From contig JAHDMJ010000008.1 in the NCBI GenBank assembly GCA_018436095.1, positions 313,706 to 377,705 of the forward strand: 64,000 nucleotides of DNA, given 5' to 3'. This DNA comes from Clostridia bacterium (GTDB lineage Bacteria > Bacillota > Peptococcia > DRI-13 > UBA5745). This document shows, in pieces, positions 25,613 to 33,695 of the stretch. The position numbers and the translations under genes are program-made. The notes beneath the pieces are model-generated. The model saw only the letters and a program-made list of their open reading frames with translations. It made no database searches and was not told the DNA's origin. Position 1 is the stretch's first letter; each line of letters opens with the position of its first letter.

Positions 25613-27766
25613 TTATTCTTCAATGGCTTCATTGACGGCATCCGCCTGGGTCTCATCCTCTTTCGTCTCTGCTTGCTCCGGAGCTGCTTCAGCGGCAACG
25701 CTGGCGGCGGCCGGGGCGGCTTTTTCTTCTTCCTGAGCTTCGTCTTTTGTCAGCTTCGGCAGGTCGATGGCTTCCTTAACGCTTAAACTGATGCGTTTTT
25801 TCTCCAGGTTGATGTCTAGAATCTTGACGGGAATCTCCATGCCTTCGGTAAGCACATCTTCTACTTTGTTGACACGGAATCTGGCCAACTGGGAGATGTG
25901 GGCCAAACCTTCCAAATTGGGCTCCAATTGAATGAAAGCGCCAAAGGAAGCACCCCGCATTACCTTACCAGTATAGATGCCGCCCACCTGATACTTCTCG
26001 GAAGCCAGATCCCAAGGATTGGGAATAAGTTTTTTCAGGCTGAGGGAGATTTTTTCTTTTTCCCGGTCTACTTTTAAGATGTAGACTTCGATTTCGTCAT
26101 TGATGGCCACTACGTCGGCAGGTTTGGCGACTTTGCCCCAGCCCATTTCCGAAACGTGGAGAAGACCGTCGCAGCCGCCGATATCCACAAAAGCGCCGAA
26201 ATCCGTCAGCCGCTTCACTATGCCTTTTCTGGTCTGGCCTTCTTCAATGGTACTCCAGAAGCTCTCTTTGATTTTCTGATACTCTTCTTCCAGCAGAGCC
26301 TTCCGGGATAAAATTACCTTGCGGCCCTGGCGGTTCAGCTCCAGAATCTTGAAATCCAGAGTCTGCTTCAGGTATTCGCTGAGATCCTTTACAAAGCCCC
26401 GTTCAACATGGGAAGCAGGAACAAAGCCCCTCATGCCCACGTCTACCAGCAGGCCGCCTTTAACTACATCAATAACCGTGGCTGTAACCGGTTCGCCTTT
26501 TTCGAAAGCCTCTTCAAGAGCATTAATCCGCTCTTCAAATAATGCATTTTTACGGGAAAGGATGACATTGCCTTCCCGGTCTTCCTTCACCACTTCAACA
26601 CTGATTTCATCCCCTACTTTAACTACCGTTTGGGGGTCAACTTTGGTGAAAGCAAGCTCAAAGGCAGGAATGATTCCCTCCGACTTATAACCGATATCCA
26701 CCAGTACTTCGTCGGGAGAGACTTTAACCACAGTTCCTTTAACTACATCACCGGGATGGAATTCCAGGCAGCCCATTTCCGCTTCCATGTCGGAGAAATT
26801 TGCCTCCACCTCGTGATCTGTTTCGTTCTCCTGAGCAGCCACCGTCTGCTCTTGCACTTGCTCCTGGTCTTTGAACTCTTCCATCATCTCAACAACCTCC
26901 TTGATTATCCACTCAGGGGTAGAAGCCCCTGCGGTGATCCCTATAGTTTTTATCCCCGCAAACCACGACGGATCGATGTCTTCTTTCGTCTCGATCAGAA
27001 AGGTCGGCGTCAGTTTTTGACAGTATGCCGCTAAATTTTTTGTATTGGCGCTATTTTTGCCACCGATCACCACCATAGCATCCACCCGGGCGGCCAGATT
27101 TTCTGCTGCTTCCCGCCGCTCCTTTGTGGCGCTGCAAATTGTATCTAATACTAAGGGCTGATAGCCTTTTTCGTGTAACCAATCGATAAGCCTGCTGAAT
27201 TCTGCTTGATTTGCCGTGGTTTGAGCCATGACCGCCAACCTTGAAGGCGGTGGAAAGTCTTGCAACTCCGTCTCAAAATCCTTGACCACCCGGCAACCCT
27301 CACCCAACCACTCCTGGTAGCCCATAACTTCCTCATGGCCGGGATCGCCGTAAATCAGCAGAAAATAATTCTCTGCCTGGAGGCTCTTAGCCTTTTTTAA
27401 GGCCTGGCTTACAAAGGGGCAAGTAGCGTCTACAAGGGTGCCGCCTTTTCTCTCTATTATATCATAGATAAGAGGCCCTTTGCCATGGCTGGGTACAATG
27501 TATATACCGCCGGCTTCATGGTCTTTCAGCTCTGCGCTGCTGATCTCCTCAACGCCTTGACGGGAGAGCCAGTCAGATACTTGCCGGTTGTGAACCAATT
27601 GGCCCAGCACCCAGGCCCTGGGATTGTTGTCCTGAGGCTCGCCGGTTTCATCCGGGGCGCCGGCCTGCCGGGCTAAATCCAAAGCCCGCTTAACGCCAAA
27701 GCACATACCGGATTTGCCGGCTAAAATAACCTCTATCCCCTGATGGGGGTTCTTTCCCTCCCTCAA
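25613..27766 (-). CDS. ispH: Fusion of IspH (HMBPP reductase) and ribosomal protein S1
   Basis: A 717-residue fusion. Residues about 10-290 are LytB/IspH, the last enzyme of the non-mevalonate isoprenoid pathway, with its three iron-sulphur cysteines in GMCFGVKRA (about 21), DATCPFV (about 115) and TICSATKE (about 210). Residues about 345-675 are four S1 RNA-binding repeats (for example KGTVVKVSPDEVLVDIG, TATVIDVVKGGLLVDVG, KGIVKRLTDFGAFVDIG, TGKVMRGASFGAFIQLE). An Ala/Glu-rich tail follows. IspH-S1 fusions are known from Clostridia. The TTG at 27764-27766 is supported by AAAGGAGG 10 nt upstream and overlaps the plsC stop by 4 nt, implying coupled translation. Confidence 0.95.
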   Translation of the reverse strand: MREGKNPHQGIEVILAGKSGMCFGVKRALDLARQAGAPDETGEPQDNNPRAWVLGQLVHNRQVSDWLSRQGVEEISSAELKDHEAGGIYIVPSHGKGPLIYDIIERKGGTLVDATCPFVSQALKKAKSLQAENYFLLIYGDPGHEEVMGYQEWLGEGCRVVKDFETELQDFPPPSRLAVMAQTTANQAEFSRLIDWLHEKGYQPLVLDTICSATKERREAAENLAARVDAMVVIGGKNSANTKNLAAYCQKLTPTFLIETKEDIDPSWFAGIKTIGITAGASTPEWIIKEVVEMMEEFKDQEQVQEQTVAAQENETDHEVEANFSDMEAEMGCLEFHPGDVVKGTVVKVSPDEVLVDIGYKSEGIIPAFELAFTKVDPQTVVKVGDEISVEVVKEDREGNVILSRKNALFEERINALEEAFEKGEPVTATVIDVVKGGLLVDVGMRGFVPASHVERGFVKDLSEYLKQTLDFKILELNRQGRKVILSRKALLEEEYQKIKESFWSTIEEGQTRKGIVKRLTDFGAFVDIGGCDGLLHVSEMGWGKVAKPADVVAINDEIEVYILKVDREKEKISLSLKKLIPNPWDLASEKYQVGGIYTGKVMRGASFGAFIQLEPNLEGLAHISQLARFRVNKVEDVLTEGMEIPVKILDINLEKKRISLSVKEAIDLPKLTKDEAQEEEKAAPAAASVAAEAAPEQAETKEDETQADAVNEAIEE

Positions 27767-28386
27767 GCCCGGGACGCCTCCTTTTGCAGACTAACGATGC
27801 CTTGACGGAATCTGTCCGTCATGTCGTCCAATAAAGCGGCATCGCTTTTTCTGCCTTGAAATTCCGTAAGATCTAAAGGATCGCCGCAAATAATTCGGAT
27901 TTTTTGGCCAATGGCCCTGGGAAAAGTTTTTGTCGTATTTTCAAATAGTACCGGAACAACGGCTGCTCCTGCCCGGTGGGCAAAAAGGGCGGCTCCTTGC
28001 TTAAAAGGCTGCAATTCTCCCGTCTTGCTGCGGCTGCCCTCGGGAAAAATCACCAGCAGGTGGCCTTGCTCTAAGACTTGCGCCGCTTTTTTTAGCGCTT
28101 GGCGGTCAAGGCTGTTGCGTTTGACAGGAAAAACATTGATGCGGCGTAAAAGAAAGCCGATGACCGGTATATCGAAGAGCTCTGCTTTGGCCATGAAATA
28201 GCTGCGCCGGCGAATCAAACAGTACAAATAAATAGGATCCCATAAACTGATATGGTTGCCGATGATCACTGCCGGCCCCTGGGCCGGAATGCAATCCAAA
28301 CCCTTGACCTCCACCCGGTTAAACAGCTTGAGAAACGGGCCGACGATCCATGGCGCCACAACGTGATAGACAAATTGATACAACAT
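27763..28386 (-). CDS. plsC: 1-acyl-sn-glycerol-3-phosphate acyltransferase
   Basis: A PlsC/LPLAT-family enzyme that adds the second acyl chain to make phosphatidic acid at the inner membrane. The acyltransferase motif I is NHISLWD (HX4D) near residues 42-48, and motif III is FPEGSRSKTGE near 110-120. An N-terminal hydrophobic segment anchors it. I chose the ATG at 28386 (MLYQFVYHVV), which has GGAGAG upstream; the frame opens at a TTG at 28410 that overlaps the cmk stop. It lies between cmk and ispH-rpsA, the same order seen in many Clostridia. Confidence 0.92.
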   Translation of the reverse strand: MLYQFVYHVVAPWIVGPFLKLFNRVEVKGLDCIPAQGPAVIIGNHISLWDPIYLYCLIRRRSYFMAKAELFDIPVIGFLLRRINVFPVKRNSLDRQALKKAAQVLEQGHLLVIFPEGSRSKTGELQPFKQGAALFAHRAGAAVVPVLFENTTKTFPRAIGQKIRIICGDPLDLTEFQGRKSDAALLDDMTDRFRQGIVSLQKEASRA

Positions 28387-28406
28387 GCAGTGATTCTCTC
28401 CATTTA

Positions 28407-29078
28407 TCAAGCTTGTACCGAGCGGACGAAAGCAAGGGCTTTTTCCACAACCTCCTGAAAGCTCAAAGCCGTGGAATCAAGTAAAATGCTGTCTGCCGCC
28501 GGCCGTAAAGGACTGGTAATTCTGTGAGTGTCTTCGTAATCCCGCCTGGCGATATCCTGAACGATGTCCTCCAGAGTCTGATCCCGGTCTTTGGCTCCTC
28601 TTTCTTTCCAGCGGCGCAAAGCCCGTTCCTCTACGGAAGCCGTCAAATAAATCTTGCAATCAGCCTGGGGCAGAACAACAGTACCGATATCTCTGCCGTC
28701 CATGACCACATCCCGCTGGGCCGCTAAACGCCGCTGGGCCCTGGTCAGTGCTTCCCTGACCCCTGCCACAGCAGCTACTTGGGAAACTGCCCGGCTAACC
28801 TCCTGGCTGCGGATTACTTCCGTAACATTTTGCCCTTGACAGAACACCTGTTGGCTTGCTTCGGCGTCCTGCCCTGTCCGGAAATCAATAACAGCTTCCC
28901 GGGCCAGCCGGCCTAAAGCCTGCTCATCCGTCAAAGGGATGCCCTGCTGCAATGCCAGCCAAGTCAAGGCTCTGTACATAGCGCCGGTGTCAATATGGAT
29001 GAATCCCAGCTTAGCGGCTAAGGCTTTAGCTACGCTGCTTTTTCCTGCTCCGGCAGGTCCGTCTATACTTACCTGGAT
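28407..29078 (-). CDS. cmk: Cytidylate kinase, apparently without a canonical start codon
   Basis: CMP/dCMP kinase of about 223 residues. The first ATG in frame (28977-28979) would remove the P-loop, yet the frame upstream encodes an intact one: VSIDGPAGAGKSSVAKAL followed by GFIHIDTGAMYRALTW. Between the upstream in-frame stop and the P-loop there is no ATG, GTG or TTG. The best-placed codon is an ATC at 29076-29078, six bases after GGGGAGGG, giving I-Q-V-S-I-D-G-P, exactly where homologues begin. The start thus overlaps the hutP-like stop. Other landmarks are DVVMDGRDIGTVVLP and the RRDYEDTHR region. Confidence 0.85.
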   Translation of the reverse strand: MQVSIDGPAGAGKSSVAKALAAKLGFIHIDTGAMYRALTWLALQQGIPLTDEQALGRLAREAVIDFRTGQDAEASQQVFCQGQNVTEVIRSQEVSRAVSQVAAVAGVREALTRAQRRLAAQRDVVMDGRDIGTVVLPQADCKIYLTASVEERALRRWKERGAKDRDQTLEDIVQDIARRDYEDTHRITSPLRPAADSILLDSTALSFQEVVEKALAFVRSVQA

Positions 29079-29515
29079 GAGGCTCCCTCCCCTGTCCTGA
29101 GATCCGGCGCTACTCGATGAGCTAAGCCGATGGCAATCTCATTCAAGTGAAGAAGGCCGATGGCCAAATAAACGCAGACCGTAATATGATCGCCGCTGCG
29201 GGCAATAGCCAGCTTGCCGCCTACATTAAGACCGAAGGCCTTGTTTAAAATCTGGCCTAAAGCTTCCCGGGTGGCGCCGGCTACGGCTCCCTCATCGTAG
29301 TGGTTATCCTTGATGACCTGCTCCCGTTTTGCGGCAACGATGGCCCTCTCGATAATCTTTTTTGTGGACATGGCGAAATCGCCGCCATAATCTACTGCGA
29401 CGGCGCGAATACCGATCAATGCCAGATCTTTTTTTAAGGCCTGCTCATCCTCTCTTGTGTCCGTCAATGCCATGCGAATTGCAGCCGATGAGATTTTCTT
29501 TGATCCGTGTTCCAT
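29069..29515 (-). CDS. HutP-family RNA-binding protein
   Basis: A 148-residue protein matching the HutP family in length and pattern. HutP of B. subtilis is a histidine- and Mg-dependent RNA-binding antiterminator of the hut operon. Seen here are the central KKIIERAIVAAKRE helix, YDEGAVAGATREAL, and the C-terminal VCVYLAIG...LAHRVA segment where HutP has its VSLYGTIG and GINHI motifs. No hut genes are nearby. The housekeeping position between rluB and cmk suggests a different RNA target in this lineage. I chose the ATG at 29515, 7 nt after AGAGG; a TTG at 29545 is the upstream alternative. Confidence 0.8.
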   Translation of the reverse strand: MEHGSKKISSAAIRMALTDTREDEQALKKDLALIGIRAVAVDYGGDFAMSTKKIIERAIVAAKREQVIKDNHYDEGAVAGATREALGQILNKAFGLNVGGKLAIARSGDHITVCVYLAIGLLHLNEIAIGLAHRVAPDLRTGEGASSR

Positions 29516-29638
29516 CAATACGCCTCTACCCTCGTTAATGTCCAATCTTAATTTTACTATTTTCTGCTCAAGATTGCAAGGTATTTCAAGGCAGGCCCTT
29601 TAATCGGCAATTCCAGGGAGAATCCCTTTTGGGATTCC

Positions 29639-30361
29639 CTAAGAGGACTGGCCAACTAGCGCCTTTAATTTCTTTACTTCCTGGGTTTTAAGCCGGCGGT
29701 GACCCCCCAAAGCCAGGCCGTTTAAGTTCAAAAAGCCCATTTTTGTACGGCAGAGATACACCACATTCAGCCCGATAGCCTGGCACATCCGGCGCACCTG
29801 GCGATTGCGCCCTTCGGTGATGGTGAGATAAAAGCGGCTGCCTTCCTGGCTGTAATACTCGATTTTTACCTTGGCCGGCTGGGTCAGGCCGTCTTCCAGC
29901 TTAACTCCTTTAGCCAGCTTGGCTGCTTTTTCTTCGGTGATTAAGCCGTCGGTTTCCACTAAATAGGTTTTGGGAATTTTATACTTGGGATGAGACAATT
30001 GATTGGCCAATTCGCCGTCATCGGTGAGCAGCAGCAAGCCCTCCGTCTCGTAGTCCAAACGTCCTACGGGAAAAAGCCGCTCTTTGCCGGGCAGCAAATC
30101 CAGAACTGTTTTGCGCCGCTGAGGATCCCGGCAGGTAGTAACTACTCCCGCCGGCTTGTAAAGCAAAATATAGGTCTGGGCCTCTTTTGTCCGCAAGCGG
30201 CGGCCCTCTACGGTTACCCTGTCCTTTTCCGGATCGATCTGGGTCCCCATCTCCGTTATCACTTTGCCGTTGATTTTGACCTTGCCCTCCCGGATCATTT
30301 CTTCAGCCTGCCGGCGGGAGGCCAGGCCACAGCGGGCTATATATTTTTGTAAACGCTCCAA
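29639..30361 (-). CDS. rluB: Ribosomal large subunit pseudouridine synthase B
   Basis: A RsuA/RluB-family pseudouridine synthase of 240 residues that modifies 23S rRNA helix 89 (U2605 region). An N-terminal S4 domain covers ERLQKYIARCGLASRRQAE. The catalytic domain holds GRLDYETEGLLLLTDDG with the catalytic Asp near residue 105, and EGRNRQVRRMC near 180. I chose the TTG at 30359-30361, which gives the family-typical MERLQKY start and has AAGGAAG upstream; the frame is open to an ATG at 30409 that overlaps spmB and has no homologous sequence. It follows spmB by 44 bp. Confidence 0.93.
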   Translation of the reverse strand: MERLQKYIARCGLASRRQAEEMIREGKVKINGKVITEMGTQIDPEKDRVTVEGRRLRTKEAQTYILLYKPAGVVTTCRDPQRRKTVLDLLPGKERLFPVGRLDYETEGLLLLTDDGELANQLSHPKYKIPKTYLVETDGLITEEKAAKLAKGVKLEDGLTQPAKVKIEYYSQEGSRFYLTITEGRNRQVRRMCQAIGLNVVYLCRTKMGFLNLNGLALGGHRRLKTQEVKKLKALVGQSS

Positions 30362-30405
30362 AGTACCGCTTCCTTTAATCTGTTTTTTAATAGTATACCA
30401 AATGT

Positions 30406-30915
30406 TCATTTAAGCAGCAAGGCCAGCCAAAAGAGCCCTGCTCCATAAACAACGAAATCCGCCGTCAGGCAGGCCTTTAAAGTGTGACGGTAATTTTTGA
30501 CGCCTACGGAGCCGCAATAGACTGTAAGCACAAAAAAAGTAGTATCCGTGCCTCCCTGATAAATGGAGGCTAGAAGCCCCGCCGGGGAATCGGGACCCTG
30601 GCGGCTGAAAATATCCGTCAATATACCCAGAGAAGCGCTGCCGGAAAGGGGCCGCATGATCATCAGCGGCAGGACTTCACCGGGCAGGCCGATAAAAGCC
30701 AGCCAGGGAGCCAGCTTGTCACAAATGGCCCCCGTCAGGCCCAATCCCTGCCAAAGATATACAGGGAATAAAATGGCCAGCAGATAAGGAATCAGCCCCA
30801 AACCGCTTTTGATGCCCTGGGCGGCTCCGGTGACGAAGGAATCATACAAATCTACCTTGCGGTAATAACCGAATAATAAGATAAAGCAAAGCAGCAGCGT
30901 TATCCCGTTATCCAT
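30406..30915 (-). CDS. spmB: Spore maturation protein B
   Basis: A 169-residue membrane protein with a gate domain and about four or five helices. SpmA and SpmB together are needed for proper dehydration of the spore core. Typical segments are GYYRKVDLYDSFVTGAAQGI, MIMRPLSGSASLGIL and YQGGTDTTFFVLTVYCGSVG. The true start is the ATG at 30913-30915 with AAAGGGGTGG upstream; the frame extends another 64 codons into spmA but that part is not homologous. The start lies 2 nt after the spmA stop, consistent with translational coupling. Confidence 0.94.
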   Translation of the reverse strand: MDNGITLLLCFILLFGYYRKVDLYDSFVTGAAQGIKSGLGLIPYLLAILFPVYLWQGLGLTGAICDKLAPWLAFIGLPGEVLPLMIMRPLSGSASLGILTDIFSRQGPDSPAGLLASIYQGGTDTTFFVLTVYCGSVGVKNYRHTLKACLTADFVVYGAGLFWLALLLK

Positions 30916-30917
30916 AG

Positions 30918-31502
30918 TCACCACCCCTTTTTGCTGCGGCGCAGCAGCCGGTCTATGATTAACGCGGCTATCGTACCTGTTAAGCCAGTCAGCACCATGG
31001 GCAGTAAAAAGGCTGCCGGCCATTGAGAACCTTGAGCCAGCCGCAGGCCTAAAACGGTAGTAGGGATAATGGTTAATCCGGCGGCATTTAAAGCCAAAAA
31101 AGTGCACATGGCGTCGCTGGCTGTGCCGGTATGGCCGGCTAGCTGATCCATCTGCTCCATGGCTTTCAGGCCAAAAGGCGTAGCGGCATTGCCCATGCCG
31201 AGAAAATTAGCGGTAAGATTCAGTAAAATGCTGCCCAGGGCCGGGTGGTCCGGCGGCAGGGAGGGAAACAGCTTGACCAGCAAAGGCCGGCAAGCCTTGG
31301 CCATTTTTTCCACCAGGCCGGAACGCTGGGCCACTTCCATAACCCCTAGCCAAAAGGCCAATATTCCCGCTAGCTGCAAGCCGTTTTTTACCGCCGCCTC
31401 CCCTGCGGCAATCGCCGCTTGAAGTACGGCGCTGCCTTCTCCCTTTAATATGCCGTAGGCCCCGCCGATCAGAATCATACCCAGCCAGATTTTCGACAAC
31501 AA
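30918..31502 (-). CDS. spmA: Spore maturation protein A
   Basis: A 194-residue gate-domain membrane protein, partner of SpmB. Landmarks are GILAFWLGVMEVAQRSGL, NLTANFLGMGNAATPFGLKAM and LNAAGLTIIPTTVLGLR. The frame opens with a GTG at 31511 inside the GGAGGTG ribosome binding site. The TTG at 31500-31502, eight bases after GGAGG, is a more likely start. It lies downstream of ytfJ; a palindrome in the 116-bp gap may separate the two. Confidence 0.94.
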   Translation of the reverse strand: MLSKIWLGMILIGGAYGILKGEGSAVLQAAIAAGEAAVKNGLQLAGILAFWLGVMEVAQRSGLVEKMAKACRPLLVKLFPSLPPDHPALGSILLNLTANFLGMGNAATPFGLKAMEQMDQLAGHTGTASDAMCTFLALNAAGLTIIPTTVLGLRLAQGSQWPAAFLLPMVLTGLTGTIAALIIDRLLRRSKKGW

Positions 31503-31565
31503 CTGTCCCACCTCCGTCTCTTCGTTTAACTTATGGGCGGAGGCTTTTCCCTATAACACCTCAGT

Positions 31566-31594
31566 AGAAAAATTTCGTGTGTAGAAATTTTTCT
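31566..31594 (-). terminator. AT-rich palindrome between ytfJ and spmA
   Basis: AGAAAAATTTC and GAAATTTTTCT pair perfectly (11 bp) around a 7-nt loop. On the minus strand the second arm ends with a T run, so it may be a terminator of ytfJ. Confidence 0.5.
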
Positions 31595-31627
31595 TACCTA
31601 TGTGCGTTTTAACGAGGCGATAGTCTG

Positions 31628-32155
31628 CTATATATCTATGCCGCTTAAATTTGTTGCTGTGCTGACGGCATCGCTTGGGCCAGAGCCTTTTTTGCTCAGC
31701 ACCTGCTTCAGCTTTTCTATGGCTTTCGGCGTCAAATCAGCCACCCGTTCCACCAGATTTACCGTACTGTCCGAAGTCACCAAACGTACCTGATCTCCCT
31801 GAACAACCAGAAAGCCGATAGGTGTGATGCCGACGCCGGCGCCGCTGCCGCCGCCAAATGGAAAGGACGGTCTGGCATTTGCTGAACCGCCGCTTGATGA
31901 ATTGGCAGGGGCTTGGGGATTGCTCTCTTTCTTCTGAGCATTGTTGTCATTGCTGTTGCCTGAGCCGCCCCCTATTTCCAGGCTGCCAAACTCACTGCCG
32001 CCGGAGATAAAGCCGCAACTAACCTTACAAATGGGCACCATAAATATACCGCTGCCGTTGTCAATGGGATCCCCTACCACAGTGCTGACGTCCACCATAT
32101 CTTTGATATTTTCCAGAGCCGTTCGCATCAAACCTTCAATAGGATGCTGTTCCAT
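31628..32155 (-). CDS. ytfJ: Spore protein YtfJ (GerW family)
   Basis: A 175-residue GerW/YtfJ-family protein, required in B. subtilis for full germination response. The N-terminus MEQHPIEGLMRTALENIKDM and the motif VCKVSCGFISGGSEFG type segment (here IFMVPICKVSCGFISGGSE) are diagnostic. A Gly/Ser/Asn-rich middle (about 63-105) is typical, followed by GGGSGAGVGITPIGFLVV. It overlaps the end of the DUF2953 gene by 20 nt, the same ytfI-ytfJ pairing as in Bacillus. Confidence 0.93.
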   Translation of the reverse strand: MEQHPIEGLMRTALENIKDMVDVSTVVGDPIDNGSGIFMVPICKVSCGFISGGSEFGSLEIGGGSGNSNDNNAQKKESNPQAPANSSSGGSANARPSFPFGGGSGAGVGITPIGFLVVQGDQVRLVTSDSTVNLVERVADLTPKAIEKLKQVLSKKGSGPSDAVSTATNLSGIDI

Positions 32156-32687
32156 AAGCTATACCCTCCCTTTTTCGCAGCCTGCGCTGCTGAATCATAA
32201 AAATTCCTAAACTAACCACAATATGCCCCAGGTTTAACCGCAGCATACATAAAAACTCCCCGGACAGGCTATAGCCGCCGCCAAAGCCGGGCTTTAGGCT
32301 GTAAGAGACCACCTTGTGCCTCTTGCCGCTTTTAGTCTGCAGCCAGCCGGCGGCCAGATCGAAGCAGGTCAGCAAGACGCCGCTGCTTAAAGCCAGGACT
32401 GCAGGATCAGGCAAGGAGTAGGCTAACTGCCAGGTTACCTTCCGGATTCGGATATACTTCGTCAGGTACCGGATTGCCGGCAGGGCCGGGACAGCGCCGT
32501 CCTTTTGCATGTCCGCTATCTTAGATATATTTTTACCGGGAAAAAGGGTATAACGAAAAGGCCCCATTCTCACCTGACAGCGAAAATGCAGAGGCTTTTC
32601 TTCCAGCCGGCCCTTTATTTTGACGGTAAAGGGCCAAAGCAGCAAAAGCATAATAATGATCAGCAAAGAAATAATGATGATAAGCAT
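32136..32687 (-). CDS. DUF2953 membrane protein (YtfI-like)
   Basis: A 183-residue protein with a strong N-terminal membrane helix (residues 1-20), KGRLEEKPLHF and RMGPFRYTLFPGK segments, and a second hydrophobic stretch near 105-120. The family is found in endospore formers next to ytfJ; no molecular function is known. Only a weak AAGG lies close to the ATG, so the start could be slightly different. Its stop lies inside ytfJ, so the two are coupled. Confidence 0.85.
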   Translation of the reverse strand: MLIIIISLLIIIMLLLLWPFTVKIKGRLEEKPLHFRCQVRMGPFRYTLFPGKNISKIADMQKDGAVPALPAIRYLTKYIRIRKVTWQLAYSLPDPAVLALSSGVLLTCFDLAAGWLQTKSGKRHKVVSYSLKPGFGGGYSLSGEFLCMLRLNLGHIVVSLGIFMIQQRRLRKREGIAYGTASY

Positions 32688-33064
32688 GGCCTTAGTGTTA
32701 GCTAAGAACTGGCAAAATATACAAATACAGAGTTAAGGGTTTTTCCGCTTTGATTGTAATCAGCTAACTGCACAAAAATGCAGGTTTATCACCATTAGGG
32801 GTTGCTAACACTCAAAAAACGAGGTTGTGTGGTATTAATAGTAATTATTACAAATATAAAGCCCGCTTTTTGATTAATTATGTGCATAATTAGGTAAAGT
32901 TTGCATATATGCATTCGCTTTTGCATAAGCCTGTCACACAACTTCGATTTTTGAGCAACTGGCCAGCAACCATCCTTTTTGAGCATCTTTCTGAGCATCT
33001 GCCTGAGATTAAGGCGACTTGTTCAGCGCGCTCCTTCAAACTGGCATTTTTGTGCAGTTGTTTA
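32688..33064 (-). other. Intergenic region between scpB and the DUF2953-ytfJ operon
   Basis: About 375 AT-rich bases. They contain the promoter region for the sporulation operon, but I cannot pick a specific sigma factor site. Short frames on both strands lack ribosome binding sites. The word CTTTGATTGTAATCAGCTAAC near 32747-32767 contains a small GATTGTAATC palindrome. Confidence 0.4.
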
Positions 33065-33119
33065 AAGGAGCTGCCTCATAAACTGGTCTTTCAAAAACCA
33101 ATTTATGAGGCAGCTCCTT
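33065..33119 (-). terminator. Long hairpin terminator of the scpAB operon
   Basis: AAGGAGCTGCCTCATAAA (33065-33082) pairs perfectly with TTTATGAGGCAGCTCCTT (33102-33119), with extra TGG/CCA pairing inside the loop. On the minus strand TTTAAAC follows. The stem base resembles the terminator at 51744-51776. Confidence 0.75.
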
Positions 33120-33128
33120 GTTCTAGTT

Positions 33129-33695
33129 TCAGCCATTGCCATAAAGCGATTCGTTATTTAAGGGGCTTGTTTCCTCCGTCTGTAATGTCTCTAAAGCCGG
33201 CAGATCCTGCAGAGAAGTCAAGCCGAAATATTTCAGAAAATCTGTAGTGGTGGAAAATAAAATAGGCTTGCCGGGGGCGTCTTTACGGCCCGATTCCCGG
33301 ATCAGATTGCGCTCCAGCAGGGTGTTAACGGAGGAGTCGCAGCTAACGCCCCGGATTTCCTCCATCTCCCCCCGGGTAATGGGCTGGCGGTAGGCGATGA
33401 TGGACAAAACCTCCAAGGAAGCCTGACTTAAAGTAGACAGCCGGGGCTTAACCAGTTTCTCAATATAAGGAGCATGCTTGGGAAAGGTGGCAAACATCCA
33501 GCCGCCGGCGATTTCACAGATTTCAAAACCCCGGCCCTGCTGGACATATTCTTGCTGCAGACGGCTTAGCGCCTCTAAAATCTGGTCAGATTCGTAACCG
33601 GTGATTTCGATGAGGGCAGACAAGGTCAGGGGCTCGGCAGAGCAAAGCAGCAAGGCTTCCAGTATTTCTTTAGTCTCCTGCTGATACAGATTCAA
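33129..33695 (-). CDS. scpB: Segregation and condensation protein B
   Basis: A 188-residue kleisin-associated protein of two winged helices. It joins SMC and ScpA to form the bacterial condensin complex. Landmarks are ILEALLLCSAEPLTL, RLSTLSQASLEVLSIIAY, QPITRGEMEEIRGV and the C-terminal TTDFLKYFGL. The start is the TTG at 33693-33695, nine bases after GGAGG; the frame is open 61 codons further into scpA without homology. It overlaps the end of scpA by 26 nt. Confidence 0.95.
   Translation of the reverse strand: MNLYQQETKEILEALLLCSAEPLTLSALIEITGYESDQILEALSRLQQEYVQQGRGFEICEIAGGWMFATFPKHAPYIEKLVKPRLSTLSQASLEVLSIIAYRQPITRGEMEEIRGVSCDSSVNTLLERNLIRESGRKDAPGKPILFSTTTDFLKYFGLTSLQDLPALETLQTEETSPLNNESLYGNG

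Noticed and set aside
29069..29515. Chorismate mutase (AroH), expected next to cmk in some Clostridia
   Set aside because: The protein lacks AroH motifs, and its pattern matches HutP instead.
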